From Cohaesibacter intestini (GTDB lineage Bacteria; Pseudomonadota; Alphaproteobacteria; Rhizobiales; Cohaesibacteraceae): 64,000 nt of DNA. A model generated the notes under the pieces. The model had not been told where the DNA came from, ran no database searches, and saw nothing but the letters and a program-made list of their open reading frames with translations. Below are positions 51,498 to 61,390 of the stretch, in pieces. The translations under genes were made by a program, and so were the position numbers. Where the stretch lies: NCBI RefSeq assembly GCF_003324485.1, contig NZ_QODK01000002.1:124001-188000 (forward strand), read 5' to 3'. Every line of letters starts with the position of its first letter. The stretch's first letter is position 1.

Positions 51498-52892
51498 TTA
51501 GGACTGGATCATCATGCCATAAGCATCACGCACCGATTCCGGCATCATTTCCGAAAGGGTCGGATGCGGGAAGATGGTGTGCATCAATTCTTCTTCCGTG
51601 GTTTCCAGACCCATGGCGACACAGAATCCCTGAATGAGCTCGGTCACTTCCGCGCCAATCATGTGCGCCCCCAGAAGCTGGCCGGTCTTTTTGTCGAAGA
51701 TGGTCTTGACCATGCCTTCCGGCTCCCCGAGGGCAATGGCCTTGCCGTTGGCGATGAACGGGAAGCGACCAACGCGGACATCAAGGCCTTTTTCCTTGCA
51801 GGCCTGTTCGGTGAGGCCAACGGAGGAGACCTGCGGATGGCAATAGGTACAGCCTGGAATCTTGCTCTTATCCATCGGATGCGGTTTTTTGCCAGCGATT
51901 GCCTCGATACAGACCACGCCCTCATGCTCGGCCTTGTGCGCCAGCATCGGAGGACCGGCGACATCGCCAATCGCATAGATGCCTTCGACATTGGTCCGCC
52001 CATAGCCATCAATCACGATGCAACCACGGTCGGTTTTCACCCCAAGCTTCTCAAGGCCAAGATTTTCGACATTGCCCACCACACCAACAGCGGAGATCAA
52101 ACGATCTGCCTTGATGGTTTCAGTCTTGCCACCTTTTTTCTCAACCTTGGCAACCACATTATCGCCGCCCTTGGTGACGCTGGCCACCTTGGCTTCCGTC
52201 AAGATCTTGATGCCCTGCTTTTCCAGAGCCTTGCGGGCCATGCCGGAAATCTCGTCATCTTCCACAGGCAGGATCTTCGGCAGCATTTCCACCACAGTCA
52301 CCTCGGCACCCATCGTGCGATAGAAGCTGGCAAACTCAATGCCAATGGCACCCGAGCCGACAACCAGCAGGCTCTTTGGCATGATGTCCGGCTTCAGGGC
52401 ATCAAAATAGGTCCAGATCAGCTTCTTGTCCGGCTCAAGACCCGGCAGAACGCGCGGACGAGCGCCAGTGGCCAGAATAATATGCGGCGCCTTGTAAGTG
52501 CCAGCATCATCTCCGGTCACCTTGATTGCACCCTTGCCTTCCAGCACGGCAGCGCCCTTGATAACGGTGACCTTGTTCTTCTTCATCAGGAAGCCAACGC
52601 CATTATTCAGCTGTTTAGACACTCCACGGGACCGTTCGACCACTTTCTGCAAATCGAAGCTGATGCCGTCTGCCGACAGGCCATAATCCTTGGCATGCTG
52701 CATATAGTGATAGATCTCGGCCGACCGCAGCAACGCCTTGGTCGGGATACAGCCCCAGTTCAGGCAGATGCCACCAAGATCATTCTTCTCGACGATCGCG
52801 GTTTTCAAACCAAGCTGGGAAGCGCGGATCGCGGTCACATAGCCCCCCGGGCCAGAGCCGACGATGATCACGTCAAATTCATTTTGTGCCAT
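51498..52892 (-). CDS. lpdA: Dihydrolipoyl dehydrogenase (E3)
   Basis: A 464-residue flavoprotein that re-oxidises dihydrolipoyl groups, passing electrons to NAD. MAQNEFDVIIVGSGPGGYV is the FAD site, GGICLNWGCIP holds the redox-active cysteine pair, VVGSGAIGIEFASF is the NAD site, and IFPHPTLSEMM carries the catalytic His of the dimer interface. I start at 52892; the 42 codons upstream to 53018 are not family-like. In related genomes lpd follows pdhC directly; here an MFS gene on the other strand intervenes, so lpd needs its own promoter in the 230-base gap. Probably the E3 of pyruvate dehydrogenase, though another copy may exist elsewhere. Confidence 0.96.
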   Translation of the reverse strand: MAQNEFDVIIVGSGPGGYVTAIRASQLGLKTAIVEKNDLGGICLNWGCIPTKALLRSAEIYHYMQHAKDYGLSADGISFDLQKVVERSRGVSKQLNNGVGFLMKKNKVTVIKGAAVLEGKGAIKVTGDDAGTYKAPHIILATGARPRVLPGLEPDKKLIWTYFDALKPDIMPKSLLVVGSGAIGIEFASFYRTMGAEVTVVEMLPKILPVEDDEISGMARKALEKQGIKILTEAKVASVTKGGDNVVAKVEKKGGKTETIKADRLISAVGVVGNVENLGLEKLGVKTDRGCIVIDGYGRTNVEGIYAIGDVAGPPMLAHKAEHEGVVCIEAIAGKKPHPMDKSKIPGCTYCHPQVSSVGLTEQACKEKGLDVRVGRFPFIANGKAIALGEPEGMVKTIFDKKTGQLLGAHMIGAEVTELIQGFCVAMGLETTEEELMHTIFPHPTLSEMMPESVRDAYGMMIQS

Positions 52893-53121
52893 TCCTGAGG
52901 TTCCTCTACTGTAAGTCTTCGCAGCGGATCCGATCCGCCCCTCTTGCATCTCTTGCGCATGCCCGCACAACCGCCAAAGCATGCTGTCATTCCATCTTTC
53001 GTCACGCCAACAGGCCACCCTGCCCGCGCCATATCCTACATTGTTAAACGGATGGCCAAATTACAGCCGCTCACGCAGCTGTTAGCCTGCCGCTTCACGC
53101 CCCATCAAGACAGGACGAACC

Positions 53122-54333
53122 ATGACATTGCTGTCCATCAAATCCCGTTCTCTGGCCTTGTTGTGTCTTAGTCAGGTTGCCGTATTGTCCCTGTGGTTTT
53201 CGGCGTCCGCCGTGGCCCCAAGCCTTGCCAAGGAATTTGCTCTGAGCGGCGGCGATGTCGCGCTCTTGTCCTCGTCCGTACAGGCGGGCTTTGTCCTTGG
53301 TTGCCTGATCAGCGCTGCCCTCGGGCTTGCGGATCGCACTGATCCACGCTTGCTCTATGCCATTTGCGCGGTGGCTGGCGCGCTCGCCAACTTCGCCTTC
53401 ATGCATGTGGAACCGGGCACGCCCTTGTCGATCTTCTTGCGCCTGCTGACCGGCGCAGTGATTGCGGGGGTTTATCCGGTGGGCATGAAAATCGCCATGA
53501 GCTGGGCCAAAGGCGACGCAGGCATGCTGGTCGGCATGCTGGTCGGCTCGCTGATGATCGGCTCGGCCTCCCCACACATCATCGCCTATTGGGGCGATGT
53601 CGACTGGCGCGCGGTGCTGTCTGCCACCAGCATCATATCCGCCGTTGGCGGCTTGTCGGTGATGCTGGTCGCCATCGGCCCCAACTTTGCCAAAAGCCCG
53701 AAATTCAAACTCGGCCTTGCCTTTGAGGCCCTGACCAACAAACCCATCCGCCTCGCCAACTTTGGTTATTTCGGCCATATGTGGGAGGTCTATGCCATGT
53801 GGACCTGGATTGTGCTCTATCTGGGTGCCAGCTTCGAGGTGAGCGGCATCGACAATCCCGGCAAATGGGCCTCGCTTGTTGCCTTCTTCACGCTGGCTGC
53901 AGGCGCGCCGGGTTCCATTTGGGGCGGACGCATCGCTGACAAGGTCGGCCGCACCCTGATGACCAGTGTGGTGCTCGCGGCCAGCGGCACCTGCAGCCTG
54001 ATCATCGGCCCACTCTTTGGCGGCCCGGTCTTCCTGGTGGTTCTGGTTGCCATTCTCTGGGGCGCAACGGTCTCGCCGGACAGTGCGCAATTCTCCACCG
54101 CCGTGGGCGAATTGTCCAAGCCGGAAAATCGCGGCACGATGCTGACCATGCAGACAGCAATCGGCTTTTCCCTTGCGCTTGTCTCTGTTCAACTCATGCC
54201 CCATTGGATCGCCCTGGTTGGTTGGCATTGGGCCTTCACACCGCTGGTGGCGGGCCCGATCTTCGGAATTATCTCGATGCTCAGACTGAGACGCCTTCCG
54301 CAATCCCGACAATTGGCGAGCGGACGCCGCTAA
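53122..54333 (+). CDS. MFS transporter, substrate unknown
   Basis: A 403-residue major-facilitator carrier with about 12 membrane segments. The first reads LALLCLSQVAVLSLWFSASAVAP; GLADRTDPRLLYAI between TM2 and TM3 is a weak form of the family's loop motif, and GGRIADKVGRTLMT between TM8 and TM9 is the second copy and is well conserved. The closest general pattern is nitrate/cyanate or drug-type MFS, but I cannot name a substrate. It lies alone on the plus strand between pdhC and lpd, which are both minus and normally neighbours. A 405-codon frame on the opposite strand is a shadow. Confidence 0.92.
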   Translation: MTLLSIKSRSLALLCLSQVAVLSLWFSASAVAPSLAKEFALSGGDVALLSSSVQAGFVLGCLISAALGLADRTDPRLLYAICAVAGALANFAFMHVEPGTPLSIFLRLLTGAVIAGVYPVGMKIAMSWAKGDAGMLVGMLVGSLMIGSASPHIIAYWGDVDWRAVLSATSIISAVGGLSVMLVAIGPNFAKSPKFKLGLAFEALTNKPIRLANFGYFGHMWEVYAMWTWIVLYLGASFEVSGIDNPGKWASLVAFFTLAAGAPGSIWGGRIADKVGRTLMTSVVLAASGTCSLIIGPLFGGPVFLVVLVAILWGATVSPDSAQFSTAVGELSKPENRGTMLTMQTAIGFSLALVSVQLMPHWIALVGWHWAFTPLVAGPIFGIISMLRLRRLPQSRQLASGRR

Positions 54334-54408
54334 CCTACCTTTGCGCCGGGAGAACCGGGTCGCAGAGGCTGCGGCCCGGACAATGTGTGTCTTTCAGGGA
54401 TGCCGGTA

Positions 54409-55761
54409 TCAGACCAGCATGCTCATTGGCTTCTCGATATAGGCCTTGAAGGCCGCGAGAAGCTGGGCACCAAGAGCACCGTCAACGACCCGGTGATCGC
54501 ACGACAGGGTCACGGACATGACGTTGGCAACAGCCACCGCGCCATCCTTGATCACCGGACGTTTTTCACCAGCACCAATGGCAATGATCGTGCCATGCGG
54601 CGGGTTGATCACCGCAGAGAAGTTCTTGACGCCGAACATGCCAAGGTTGGACACAGCAGTGGTGCCACCCTGATATTCTTCTGGCAGAAGCTTCTTGTTA
54701 CGGGCACGGCCAGCCATATCTTTCATTTCATTGGAAATGGCAGACAAGGCCTTCTGTTCAGCCTTGCGAATGACCGGTGTGAAGAGACCATCTTCAACAG
54801 CAACAGCAACACCAACATCGGAATGCTTGTGCAACAGACGTGAGCCTTCGGTCCAGGTGGCATTGGCCATTGGCACCTTCTGCAGCGCCATTGCCATCGC
54901 CTTGATGATGAAGTCATTGACCGACAGCTTGAACATTGGCTTGCCATCCGCATCAAGCGGCGCTTCGCCATTGATCTGACCACGCAGGGCGAGCAGAGCG
55001 TCGAGCTCCACATCCATTTCGAGATAGAAATGCGGCACGGTCTGCTTGGCTTCGGTCAGGCGACTTGCCACAACCTTGCGCATGCCACTATGCGGCACTT
55101 CCTCGTAAGTCCCCTCTTCATAAAGCGCCTTGATGGCATCATCGCTTGGGCCACTTGGTGCAGACTTGGCAGGAGCTGGAGCAGCATCGGCGGACGCTGC
55201 TTTGTCGGCCGCTGGAGCCGAAGCAGACGCACCCGCAGTGCCAGCTTCAAGAGCCGCATCAATGTCGCGCTTGACGATACGACCGCGTGGACCGGTGCCT
55301 TCAATCTTCGCCAGATCCAGATCATTGATCTTGGCCAGACGACGGGCCAATGGCGAGGAGAAAATCCGGTTGCCATCAGCCGAAGTTGCCACAGGACCAG
55401 CAGAGACGTCAGCAGCAGGAGCCGCAGGCGCTGCCTCAGCTTTCGAAGCCTCTTCAGCAGGGGCTGCCGCCGGGGCCGGAGCGGCGGCAGGCGCCTCATC
55501 GATGGCAGAAGCGTCTTCGCCTTCCTCAAGCAGAATCGCAATCGGTGCATTCACGGCGACATCAGCAGAACCGGCTTCGACCAGAATCTTGCCAATCACG
55601 CCTTCATCAACGGCTTCCACTTCCATGGTCGCCTTGTCGGTTTCAATTTCGGCAATCACATCACCGGCAGAAACCTCATCGCCTTCTTTCACCAGCCATT
55701 TGGCCAGATTGCCGCTTTCCATGGTCGGGGAAAGGGCCGGCATCGTAATCGTTACAGGCAT
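54409..55761 (-). CDS. pdhC: Pyruvate dehydrogenase E2, dihydrolipoamide acetyltransferase
   Basis: A 450-residue core subunit. Domains in order: lipoyl domain (1-80, lipoyl-Lys in [15 protein letters not shown]), an Ala/Pro-rich linker, peripheral-subunit binding domain (about 130-170, [20 protein letters not shown]), a second linker and the catalytic acetyltransferase domain ending [17 protein letters not shown] (the HRxxDG active site). One lipoyl domain only. It starts 11 bases after the pdhB stop, so pdhA-pdhB-pdhC form an operon. Converges with the MFS gene downstream. Confidence 0.97.
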   Translation of the reverse strand: MPVTITMPALSPTMESGNLAKWLVKEGDEVSAGDVIAEIETDKATMEVEAVDEGVIGKILVEAGSADVAVNAPIAILLEEGEDASAIDEAPAAAPAPAAAPAEEASKAEAAPAAPAADVSAGPVATSADGNRIFSSPLARRLAKINDLDLAKIEGTGPRGRIVKRDIDAALEAGTAGASASAPAADKAASADAAPAPAKSAPSGPSDDAIKALYEEGTYEEVPHSGMRKVVASRLTEAKQTVPHFYLEMDVELDALLALRGQINGEAPLDADGKPMFKLSVNDFIIKAMAMALQKVPMANATWTEGSRLLHKHSDVGVAVAVEDGLFTPVIRKAEQKALSAISNEMKDMAGRARNKKLLPEEYQGGTTAVSNLGMFGVKNFSAVINPPHGTIIAIGAGEKRPVIKDGAVAVANVMSVTLSCDHRVVDGALGAQLLAAFKAYIEKPMSMLV

Positions 55762-55772
55762 ATCACTCTCCC

Positions 55773-57158
55773 TCAGGCGTAGGTTACGGCTTTGACAGCA
55801 TCAATCACCTCGGCAATGCTTGGCAGGGCCAGCTTTTCGAGGTTGGCAGCATAGGGCATTGGCACGTCTTTACCCGTGACGCGCGCGACCGGTGCATCCA
55901 GATAGTCGAAGGCCTGTTCCATGATCCGGAAACCAAGCTCCGAGGAAATCGAGCATTGCGGCCAGCCTTCCTCGACGGTCACACAGCGACCGGTCTTGAT
56001 GACGGAACGCAGCACCGTGTCCATGTCCAGCGGACGAACGGTCCGCAAATCGATCACTTCAGCATCGATGCCTTCTTTGGCCAGCTCTTCAGCCGCACCC
56101 AGCGCATAGGTCATGCCGATCCCGAAGGAAATGATGGTCACGTCATTGCCGCGGCGGGCAATGCGCGCTTTACCGAGCGGCACAGCGTGATCTTCCAGAT
56201 CCGGCACATCGAAGCTGTGACCGTAAAGGATCTCGTTTTCGAGGAAGACCACCGGGCTGTCGGACTGGATGGCAGACTTGATCAGACCCTTATAGTCAGC
56301 GGCGGTGTATGGCTGAACAACCACCAGACCGGGCACGGACGAATACCATGCAGAGAAATCCTGACTATGCTGGGCACCGACGCGTGCAGCAGCCCCGTTG
56401 GCACCACGGAAGACAATCGGGTTGGTGATCTGGCCACCGGACATGTAAAGCGTCTTGGCAGAAGAGTTGATGATGTGGTCCATCGCCTGCAGGGCGAAGT
56501 TGAAGGTCATGAACTCAACGATTGGACGCAGACCCGCCATCGCGGCCCCGGCTGCAAGACCGGTGAAGCCGTGCTCGGTGATCGGTGTATCAATCACGCG
56601 TTTCGGACCAAATTCGTCCAGCATGCCCTGGGTAATTTTGTAGGCACCCTGATATTGCGCCACTTCTTCACCCATGACAAAGACACGGTCATCCTTGCGC
56701 ATTTCTTCCGCCATGCCGTCGCGCAATGCTTCGCGTACAGTCTGGGTTTTCATGGGTGTGCCTTCCGGCACTTCTGGCTCTTCCTCGACATCCGGCACGG
56801 TCACTGGCGCTGGCTTGGCAGCTTCGGCAGGGACGCTCTCCGCAGGCGTGGCTTCTTGCGAAGCTGGCGCCGCAGGCGCTTCAACAGCGGCATCATTGAG
56901 AGCAGACTCGTCTTCGCCCTCTTCGAGGATCAAGGCGATCAGGCTGTTGACCTTCACCCCTTGCGAGCCTTCCGGCACCACGATCTTGCCGAGCGTGCCT
57001 TCTTCAACCGCTTCGACTTCCATCGTCGCCTTGTCGGTTTCGATTTCGGCAATCACGTCACCAATGGCAACCGCATCACCTTCATTCTTGAGCCACTTGG
57101 CCAGATTGCCCTCTTCCATGGTTGGAGACAGAGCTGGCATCAAAACTTGGATTGGCAT
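55773..57158 (-). CDS. pdhB: Pyruvate dehydrogenase E1 beta with N-terminal lipoyl domain
   Basis: A 461-residue fusion. Residues 1-80 are a complete lipoyl domain ([20 protein letters not shown], lipoyl-Lys in [15 protein letters not shown]), then an Ala/Pro/Glu linker to about 135, then the E1-beta transketolase-type domain ([27 protein letters not shown] onwards, in two pieces around DRVFVMGEE). The extra lipoyl domain on E1-beta is typical of alphaproteobacteria and gives the complex more swinging arms than E2 alone. Starts 12 bases after the pdhA stop. Confidence 0.97.
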   Translation of the reverse strand: MPIQVLMPALSPTMEEGNLAKWLKNEGDAVAIGDVIAEIETDKATMEVEAVEEGTLGKIVVPEGSQGVKVNSLIALILEEGEDESALNDAAVEAPAAPASQEATPAESVPAEAAKPAPVTVPDVEEEPEVPEGTPMKTQTVREALRDGMAEEMRKDDRVFVMGEEVAQYQGAYKITQGMLDEFGPKRVIDTPITEHGFTGLAAGAAMAGLRPIVEFMTFNFALQAMDHIINSSAKTLYMSGGQITNPIVFRGANGAAARVGAQHSQDFSAWYSSVPGLVVVQPYTAADYKGLIKSAIQSDSPVVFLENEILYGHSFDVPDLEDHAVPLGKARIARRGNDVTIISFGIGMTYALGAAEELAKEGIDAEVIDLRTVRPLDMDTVLRSVIKTGRCVTVEEGWPQCSISSELGFRIMEQAFDYLDAPVARVTGKDVPMPYAANLEKLALPSIAEVIDAVKAVTYA

Positions 57159-57170
57159 AATCTCTACCTC

Positions 57171-58214
57171 TTACCCTTCAACGTAAATATCGGTCCACAG
57201 CTCGGACACATCCGGCTCGGGATCGTTCTGGGCAAACTCGGCGGCTTCGGAAACGACCGCACGAATATCCTTGTCGATGGATTTCAGCTCGTCCTCGGTC
57301 GCCATCCCGGCATCAATCAGACGCGCACGCACCTGCTCGATCGGATCATGGTCGTTGCGCATCTTCTGCACTTCTTCCTTGGAGCGATATTTCGCCGGGT
57401 CCGACATGGAGTGACCGCGATAGCGATAGGTCAACATTTCAAGGATGTAAGGCCCTTTGCCCTCGCGCGCCCATTCAACAGCCCGCTCGGCGGCAGCAAG
57501 AACAGCACGCACGTCCATCCCGTCAACCTGTTCACCCGGAATACCAAAAGAGGCACCGCGCTGGGAAAGGTCGGTGTTGGAAGAAGACCGCTCAACCGAG
57601 GTCCCCATGCCATATTTGTTGTTTTCAATGATATAGATGGCTGGCAGGTTCCAGAGCTTGGCCATATTGAAGCTCTCATAGACCTGACCCTGGTTTGACG
57701 CGCCATCACCGAAATAGATCAGCGAGACATTGTCATTGCCAAGATAATAGTTGTTGAAGGCAAGACCAGTACCGATAGAGACCTGAGCACCGACGATGCC
57801 GTGGCCGCCGAAGAAATTCTTCTCGCGGCTGAACATGTGCATCGAGCCGCCCTTGCCCTTGGAATAGCCACCCTTGCGTCCGGTCAACTCCGCCATTACG
57901 CCTTTAGGATCCATTCCGCAGGCCAGCATGTGGCCATGGTCGCGATAGGAAGTGACAACCTGATCGCCATCCTTGGTGGCCATCTGCATGCCGACAACGA
58001 CCGCTTCCTGACCGATATAAAGGTGACAGAAACCGCCGATCAGCCCCATGCCATACATCTGGCCAGCCTTTTCCTCAAAACGGCGAACCATCAGCATTTC
58101 ACGGTAAGCGTGAAGCTCCTGTTCCTTATCAAACTCAACAATGGTACGATTAACTTGGGTACGAGACCCTTTGGCCACCGTCTTCTTGGTGGCACTTGTT
58201 CCGGATGCTGCCAT
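57171..58214 (-). CDS. pdhA: Pyruvate dehydrogenase E1 alpha
   Basis: A 347-residue thiamine-diphosphate subunit that decarboxylates pyruvate. The ThDP/Mg motif is GDGASNQGQVYESFNMAKLW, ending with a conserved IIENNKYGMGTS; the phosphorylation-loop region of the eukaryotic enzyme reads YRYRGHSMSDPAKYRSKEE here. A 25-residue Lys/Thr-rich N-terminus precedes ELHAYREMLMVRRFEEKAG. First gene of pdhABC. A 6-base-pair hairpin sits directly before the ribosome site (GGGAG), see separate entry. Confidence 0.97.
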   Translation of the reverse strand: MAASGTSATKKTVAKGSRTQVNRTIVEFDKEQELHAYREMLMVRRFEEKAGQMYGMGLIGGFCHLYIGQEAVVVGMQMATKDGDQVVTSYRDHGHMLACGMDPKGVMAELTGRKGGYSKGKGGSMHMFSREKNFFGGHGIVGAQVSIGTGLAFNNYYLGNDNVSLIYFGDGASNQGQVYESFNMAKLWNLPAIYIIENNKYGMGTSVERSSSNTDLSQRGASFGIPGEQVDGMDVRAVLAAAERAVEWAREGKGPYILEMLTYRYRGHSMSDPAKYRSKEEVQKMRNDHDPIEQVRARLIDAGMATEDELKSIDKDIRAVVSEAAEFAQNDPEPDVSELWTDIYVEG

Positions 58215-58225
58215 GCTGGTGCTCC

Positions 58226-58243
58226 CTCAAGCGTTTCCTTGAG
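58226..58243 (-). promoter_or_regulatory. Hairpin next to the pdhA ribosome-binding site
   Basis: CTCAAG and CTTGAG pair around CGTTTC in the pdhA leader; the next bases on the mRNA are GGGAG and the start codon follows 7 bases later. It could tune ribosome access. The stem is short, so this is tentative. Confidence 0.4.
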
Positions 58244-58389
58244 CGCACCATAACTTAGAAATGCACGCACCGCAATTGCGTCATAGTCGCTATTAAGCAC
58301 CTAAAATAACGCTTCATATTATTGACATTTCTATGGAATTTTATTTTAACTGATTTTCAGTTAACTGAACTTCGTAAACCGAATTCAAG

Positions 58390-58701
58390 TTAATTTGTCA
58401 AAATGACAATCTCATCAGGATGCGCGACATTCATATTGGCACGGGCCCGCTCTTCCATCATGTCAGGATCGAGAGTCTCACGACGAAACAACGCGATGCG
58501 ATGCTCACGCGATTCACGCACCAGCCGCAAGGCATGCAGATCAGCTTCCAGTCCATCCGCACGCGCCTTCATGGCCGTCAGGGAATAAACCCCATACCCG
58601 CCATGCAACGCGTGAAACACAAAATACGCAAGAATCAACAGAAAGCTGATCGGCAGCATCAATTGACGCAGCACTGAATTTCGTCTCTGGCGAGTAGCCA
58701 T
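58390..58701 (-). CDS. ftsB: Septum formation initiator FtsB/DivIC family
   Basis: A 103-residue bitopic division protein. A short basic cytoplasmic tail (MATRQRRNSVLRQ) is followed by one membrane helix (MLPISFLLILAYFVFHAL) and a periplasmic coiled coil (MKARADGLEADLHALRLVRESREHRIALF) ending in EERARANMNVAHPDEIVIL, the family's C-terminal motif. Such proteins join FtsL and FtsQ in the divisome. I use the ATG at 58701; a GTG three codons earlier is possible. It lies 175 bases upstream of pdhA, the usual position between eno and pdhA in rhizobia. Confidence 0.9.
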   Translation of the reverse strand: MATRQRRNSVLRQLMLPISFLLILAYFVFHALHGGYGVYSLTAMKARADGLEADLHALRLVRESREHRIALFRRETLDPDMMEERARANMNVAHPDEIVILTN

Positions 58702-59141
58702 GCCGTACACCCTAACTAATCGGCTTATCGAGCAGTACGCAAAACCCTTTCTGCTCGATACAGTCTCTTTTTACGCCTCCTAGCGTTAACAAACGCTTTC
58801 ATTTCCCGTCCAAATCTCAGAATTGCAGACATTTTTGGTATATGAAAACTTAATAAATTCAATCAGTTAACGATTGATTTACAAAACTGAATCAAAGCGG
58901 CACAGCCAGACAAATTAGCTTAGGAACATTGCCCATTCATCAGGACAAAGTGAGCCGACCACCACATCGCCCCTTCATTTGATCTTGGTCATGGGAATAT
59001 GCGATCAACAATGCGATGCCAGACAGAGCGCTCATTTTGGCTCACAATGTCCTTTGCTGCTTCTACTCAGCCACCTCTATCGATCCCGCCGGAAAGGTCG
59101 ACATCCATCCACTTCCCGGTCCCTCATCACAAGGCCCGATC
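58702..59141. other. Divergent non-coding region between ftsB and ubiD
   Basis: About 440 bases without a supported gene. It has two inverted repeats near ftsB: TATCGAGCAG-N15-CTGCTCGATA (58726-58760) and AGCGTT-N4-AACGCT (58782-58797), then AT-rich sequence around 58830-58910 that could carry promoters. The first half of the ubiD-side frame from 59016 is not protein-like before 59142. Confidence 0.6.
58726..58760. repeat. Perfect 10-base inverted repeat upstream of ftsB
   Basis: TATCGAGCAG and CTGCTCGATA separated by 15 bases, 25-59 bases before the ftsB start. It can fold into a leader hairpin of ftsB or act as an operator. Confidence 0.6.
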
Positions 59142-60659
59142 ATGCCTCTTTACAGCCGCACACTCCCTGCCTTCACCGACTTGCGGGATTTCATGCGCTT
59201 TTGCGAGAAGAAAGGGCAACTCCTGCGGATCAGTGAACCGGTCTCCATGAAGCTGGAAGCCACCCAGCTACAGCGCCGGATCATGGAGCAGGACGGCCCC
59301 GCCCTGTTGCTGGAGCATCCCATCTGCAGCAATGGCGCACCGAGCGACATGCCTGTCCTGCTCAATCTGTTCGGCACCGTGGAACGGGTCGCATGGGCCT
59401 TGGGCTGCGAAAGGGATGCCTTGCTGGAGCTGGGACAATTTCTGGCCTATCTGCGCCAACCCCAGCCGCCGACCCGCTCGGAATTGCTGGGAGCCATTTC
59501 ACCGTTGCTCAAAGCCGCCACCAGCCTGCGCGGCAAGATCCAGTCCGCCGCCTTTTCGCAGGAAGTGGTCGACACGGGCGACGCCATCAATCTTGATCGC
59601 TTACCAATCCAGACCTGCTGGCCCGGCGAACCCGCCCCCCTGATCACCTGGCCGATTGTCATTACCCGTCCGAATGACAAACAGACAGACGCTATCAAAC
59701 ACTATAATTGGGGCGTCTATCGCATGCAGCAAGTCAGCCGCAATCAGGCTTTGGTGCGCTGGCTGGAAAATCGCGGTGGCGCCGCCCATTTCCGCTCATG
59801 GCAGCAACAGGGCGAAGACATGCCCATCGCCATCGCCATTGGCGCAGACCCTGCGACCATCATGGGCGCTGTCACACCCATCCCCGAAACGCTGAGCGAA
59901 GCACAATTTTCCGGCTTGTTCCGGGGCAAGCCAACCCAATTGGTCAGGGCCAAGACCCAGCCGCTGCTGGTGCCCGCCAATGCGGAAATCATCATCGAGG
60001 GCACTGTCTCGGCAACCGAAACCCGCCCCGAAGGCCCCTATGGCGATCATACCGGCTATTATAATGCAGTCGAACCCTTCCCCCTGATGACGGTCACCGC
60101 TGTCACTCGCCGCCACGAACCTGTCTATCTGTCGACCTATACCGGCCGCGCACCGGACGAACCCTCGGTTATTTCTGAAGCGATGAATGATGTCTTCATG
60201 CCGCTGGTCCAGCAGGCCTTCCCGGAGGTCACCGATTGCTGGCTGCCGCCCGAAGCCGCCTCCTATCGCATTGCCGTCATCGCCATCGACAAGCGCTATG
60301 CCGGACAGGCCCGTCGGGTGATGATGGGCATGTGGTCCATGCTGCCGCAATTCAACATGACGAAACTGATCATCATCGTCGACAAACACATCAATGCCCG
60401 CAACTGGGCCGACGTCATGTGGGCGGTCGCCACCAAGACGGACCCGTCACGTGATCTGTTGACCATCGACAACACCCCGATGGACTATCTCGATTTCGCC
60501 TCAATCCGCGAAGGCCTTTCCGGCAAGCTCGGCATCGACGCAACCGACAAGATCGGCACCGAGACTGACCGCGAATGGGGGGCAGAGATGCGGATGGATG
60601 ACGAGATCTGCACCAAGGTCGATGACCTGCTTGCCTCCATCCATGCGAAAAAACAGTGA
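59142..60659 (+). CDS. ubiD: UbiD-family 3-polyprenyl-4-hydroxybenzoate decarboxylase
   Basis: A 505-residue decarboxylase of ubiquinone synthesis that needs the prenylated flavin made by UbiX. DLRDFMRFCEKKGQLLRI is the family start; NWGVYRMQQVSRNQALVRW carries the prenyl-FMN/metal-binding Asn and Arg, PEGPYGDHTGYYNA the catalytic Glu region, and VDKHINARNWADVMWA the C-terminal motif. I use the ATG at 59142, where similarity to the family begins; the frame runs 42 codons further up. Its stop is 7 bases before ubiX. Family certain; substrate assumed from length and partner. Confidence 0.92.
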   Translation: MPLYSRTLPAFTDLRDFMRFCEKKGQLLRISEPVSMKLEATQLQRRIMEQDGPALLLEHPICSNGAPSDMPVLLNLFGTVERVAWALGCERDALLELGQFLAYLRQPQPPTRSELLGAISPLLKAATSLRGKIQSAAFSQEVVDTGDAINLDRLPIQTCWPGEPAPLITWPIVITRPNDKQTDAIKHYNWGVYRMQQVSRNQALVRWLENRGGAAHFRSWQQQGEDMPIAIAIGADPATIMGAVTPIPETLSEAQFSGLFRGKPTQLVRAKTQPLLVPANAEIIIEGTVSATETRPEGPYGDHTGYYNAVEPFPLMTVTAVTRRHEPVYLSTYTGRAPDEPSVISEAMNDVFMPLVQQAFPEVTDCWLPPEAASYRIAVIAIDKRYAGQARRVMMGMWSMLPQFNMTKLIIIVDKHINARNWADVMWAVATKTDPSRDLLTIDNTPMDYLDFASIREGLSGKLGIDATDKIGTETDREWGAEMRMDDEICTKVDDLLASIHAKKQ

Positions 60660-60666
60660 GGCAGCC

Positions 60667-61278
60667 ATGACCAATCCCACAAAAAAGAAAATCGGCATCG
60701 TGGTTTCTGGCGCATCCGGATCGGTTCTGGCACTTGAAAGCCTCAAGCTCCTGCGCCAGCTGGCAGAGACAGATCCAACGCTTCAGATCCACGCCATCCT
60801 CACCGACGGTGGCCGTCAGACCGCCTCTTTGGAGCTTGAGTCACATGAACAGGCACTGCTCGAAAGCCTGCCAGATCATCTCCATGATGATCGCGACCTG
60901 ACTGCCTCCATCGCCAGCGGCTCCAACCCGCTGGACGCCCTGCTGATCGTTCCCTGTTCGGTGCGCAGCCTGTCAGCCGTGGCGCACAGTCAGACCGACC
61001 GCCTGTCGATCCGTGCCGCCGATGTGATGCTGAAAGAACGCCGCACGCTCGTTTTGGCCGTCCGCGAAAGCCCGCTGCATCTGGGCCACCTGCAAGCCAT
61101 GCAGATGGTCACCCAGATGGGCGGCATCATTGCCCCGCCCCTGCCCGCCTATTATCTCAAACCACAAAGCATCACCGAACTTGCCCGCCAGAATGCAGCG
61201 CGCCTGCTGTCGCTTTGCGGTCTCCCGGTCGACGACCTAATGCAACGCTGGCGGCCCGAGACACCCTCTCAGAGCTGA
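60667..61278 (+). CDS. ubiX: UbiX-family flavin prenyltransferase
   Basis: A 203-residue enzyme that attaches dimethylallyl to FMN, making the cofactor for UbiD. KIGIVVSGASGSVLALESL is the flavin-binding start, VPCSVRSLSAVAHSQTDRLS the central motif and RAADVMLKERRTLVLAVRESPLHLGHL the conserved C-terminal helix and strand. The usual 'PRETP' reads VRESP here, a mild change. It follows ubiD with 7 bases between, so the two are co-expressed and functionally paired. Start 60667 is the Met just after the ubiD stop. Confidence 0.93.
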   Translation: MTNPTKKKIGIVVSGASGSVLALESLKLLRQLAETDPTLQIHAILTDGGRQTASLELESHEQALLESLPDHLHDDRDLTASIASGSNPLDALLIVPCSVRSLSAVAHSQTDRLSIRAADVMLKERRTLVLAVRESPLHLGHLQAMQMVTQMGGIIAPPLPAYYLKPQSITELARQNAARLLSLCGLPVDDLMQRWRPETPSQS

Positions 61279-61390
61279 TTTCGATAATTCTAAACAGGAT
61301 CGACCGGAATGACTGTAAAAAGGCCTGACAGCCCGCCTGTCTTCGCCTAAGGTCTCTTTGGCACGCCAAGGGACGAAAAAGGGGAAAGAC

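Noticed and set aside
53095-54312. A 405-codon open frame on the minus strand opposite the MFS gene
   Set aside because: Highly charged, Gly/His/Gln-rich product with no membrane segments or motifs; the plus strand encodes a normal 12-helix transporter.
55956-57698. A 580-codon plus-strand frame across pdhB and pdhA
   Set aside because: Antisense shadow; product is His/Phe/Arg-rich without any domain.
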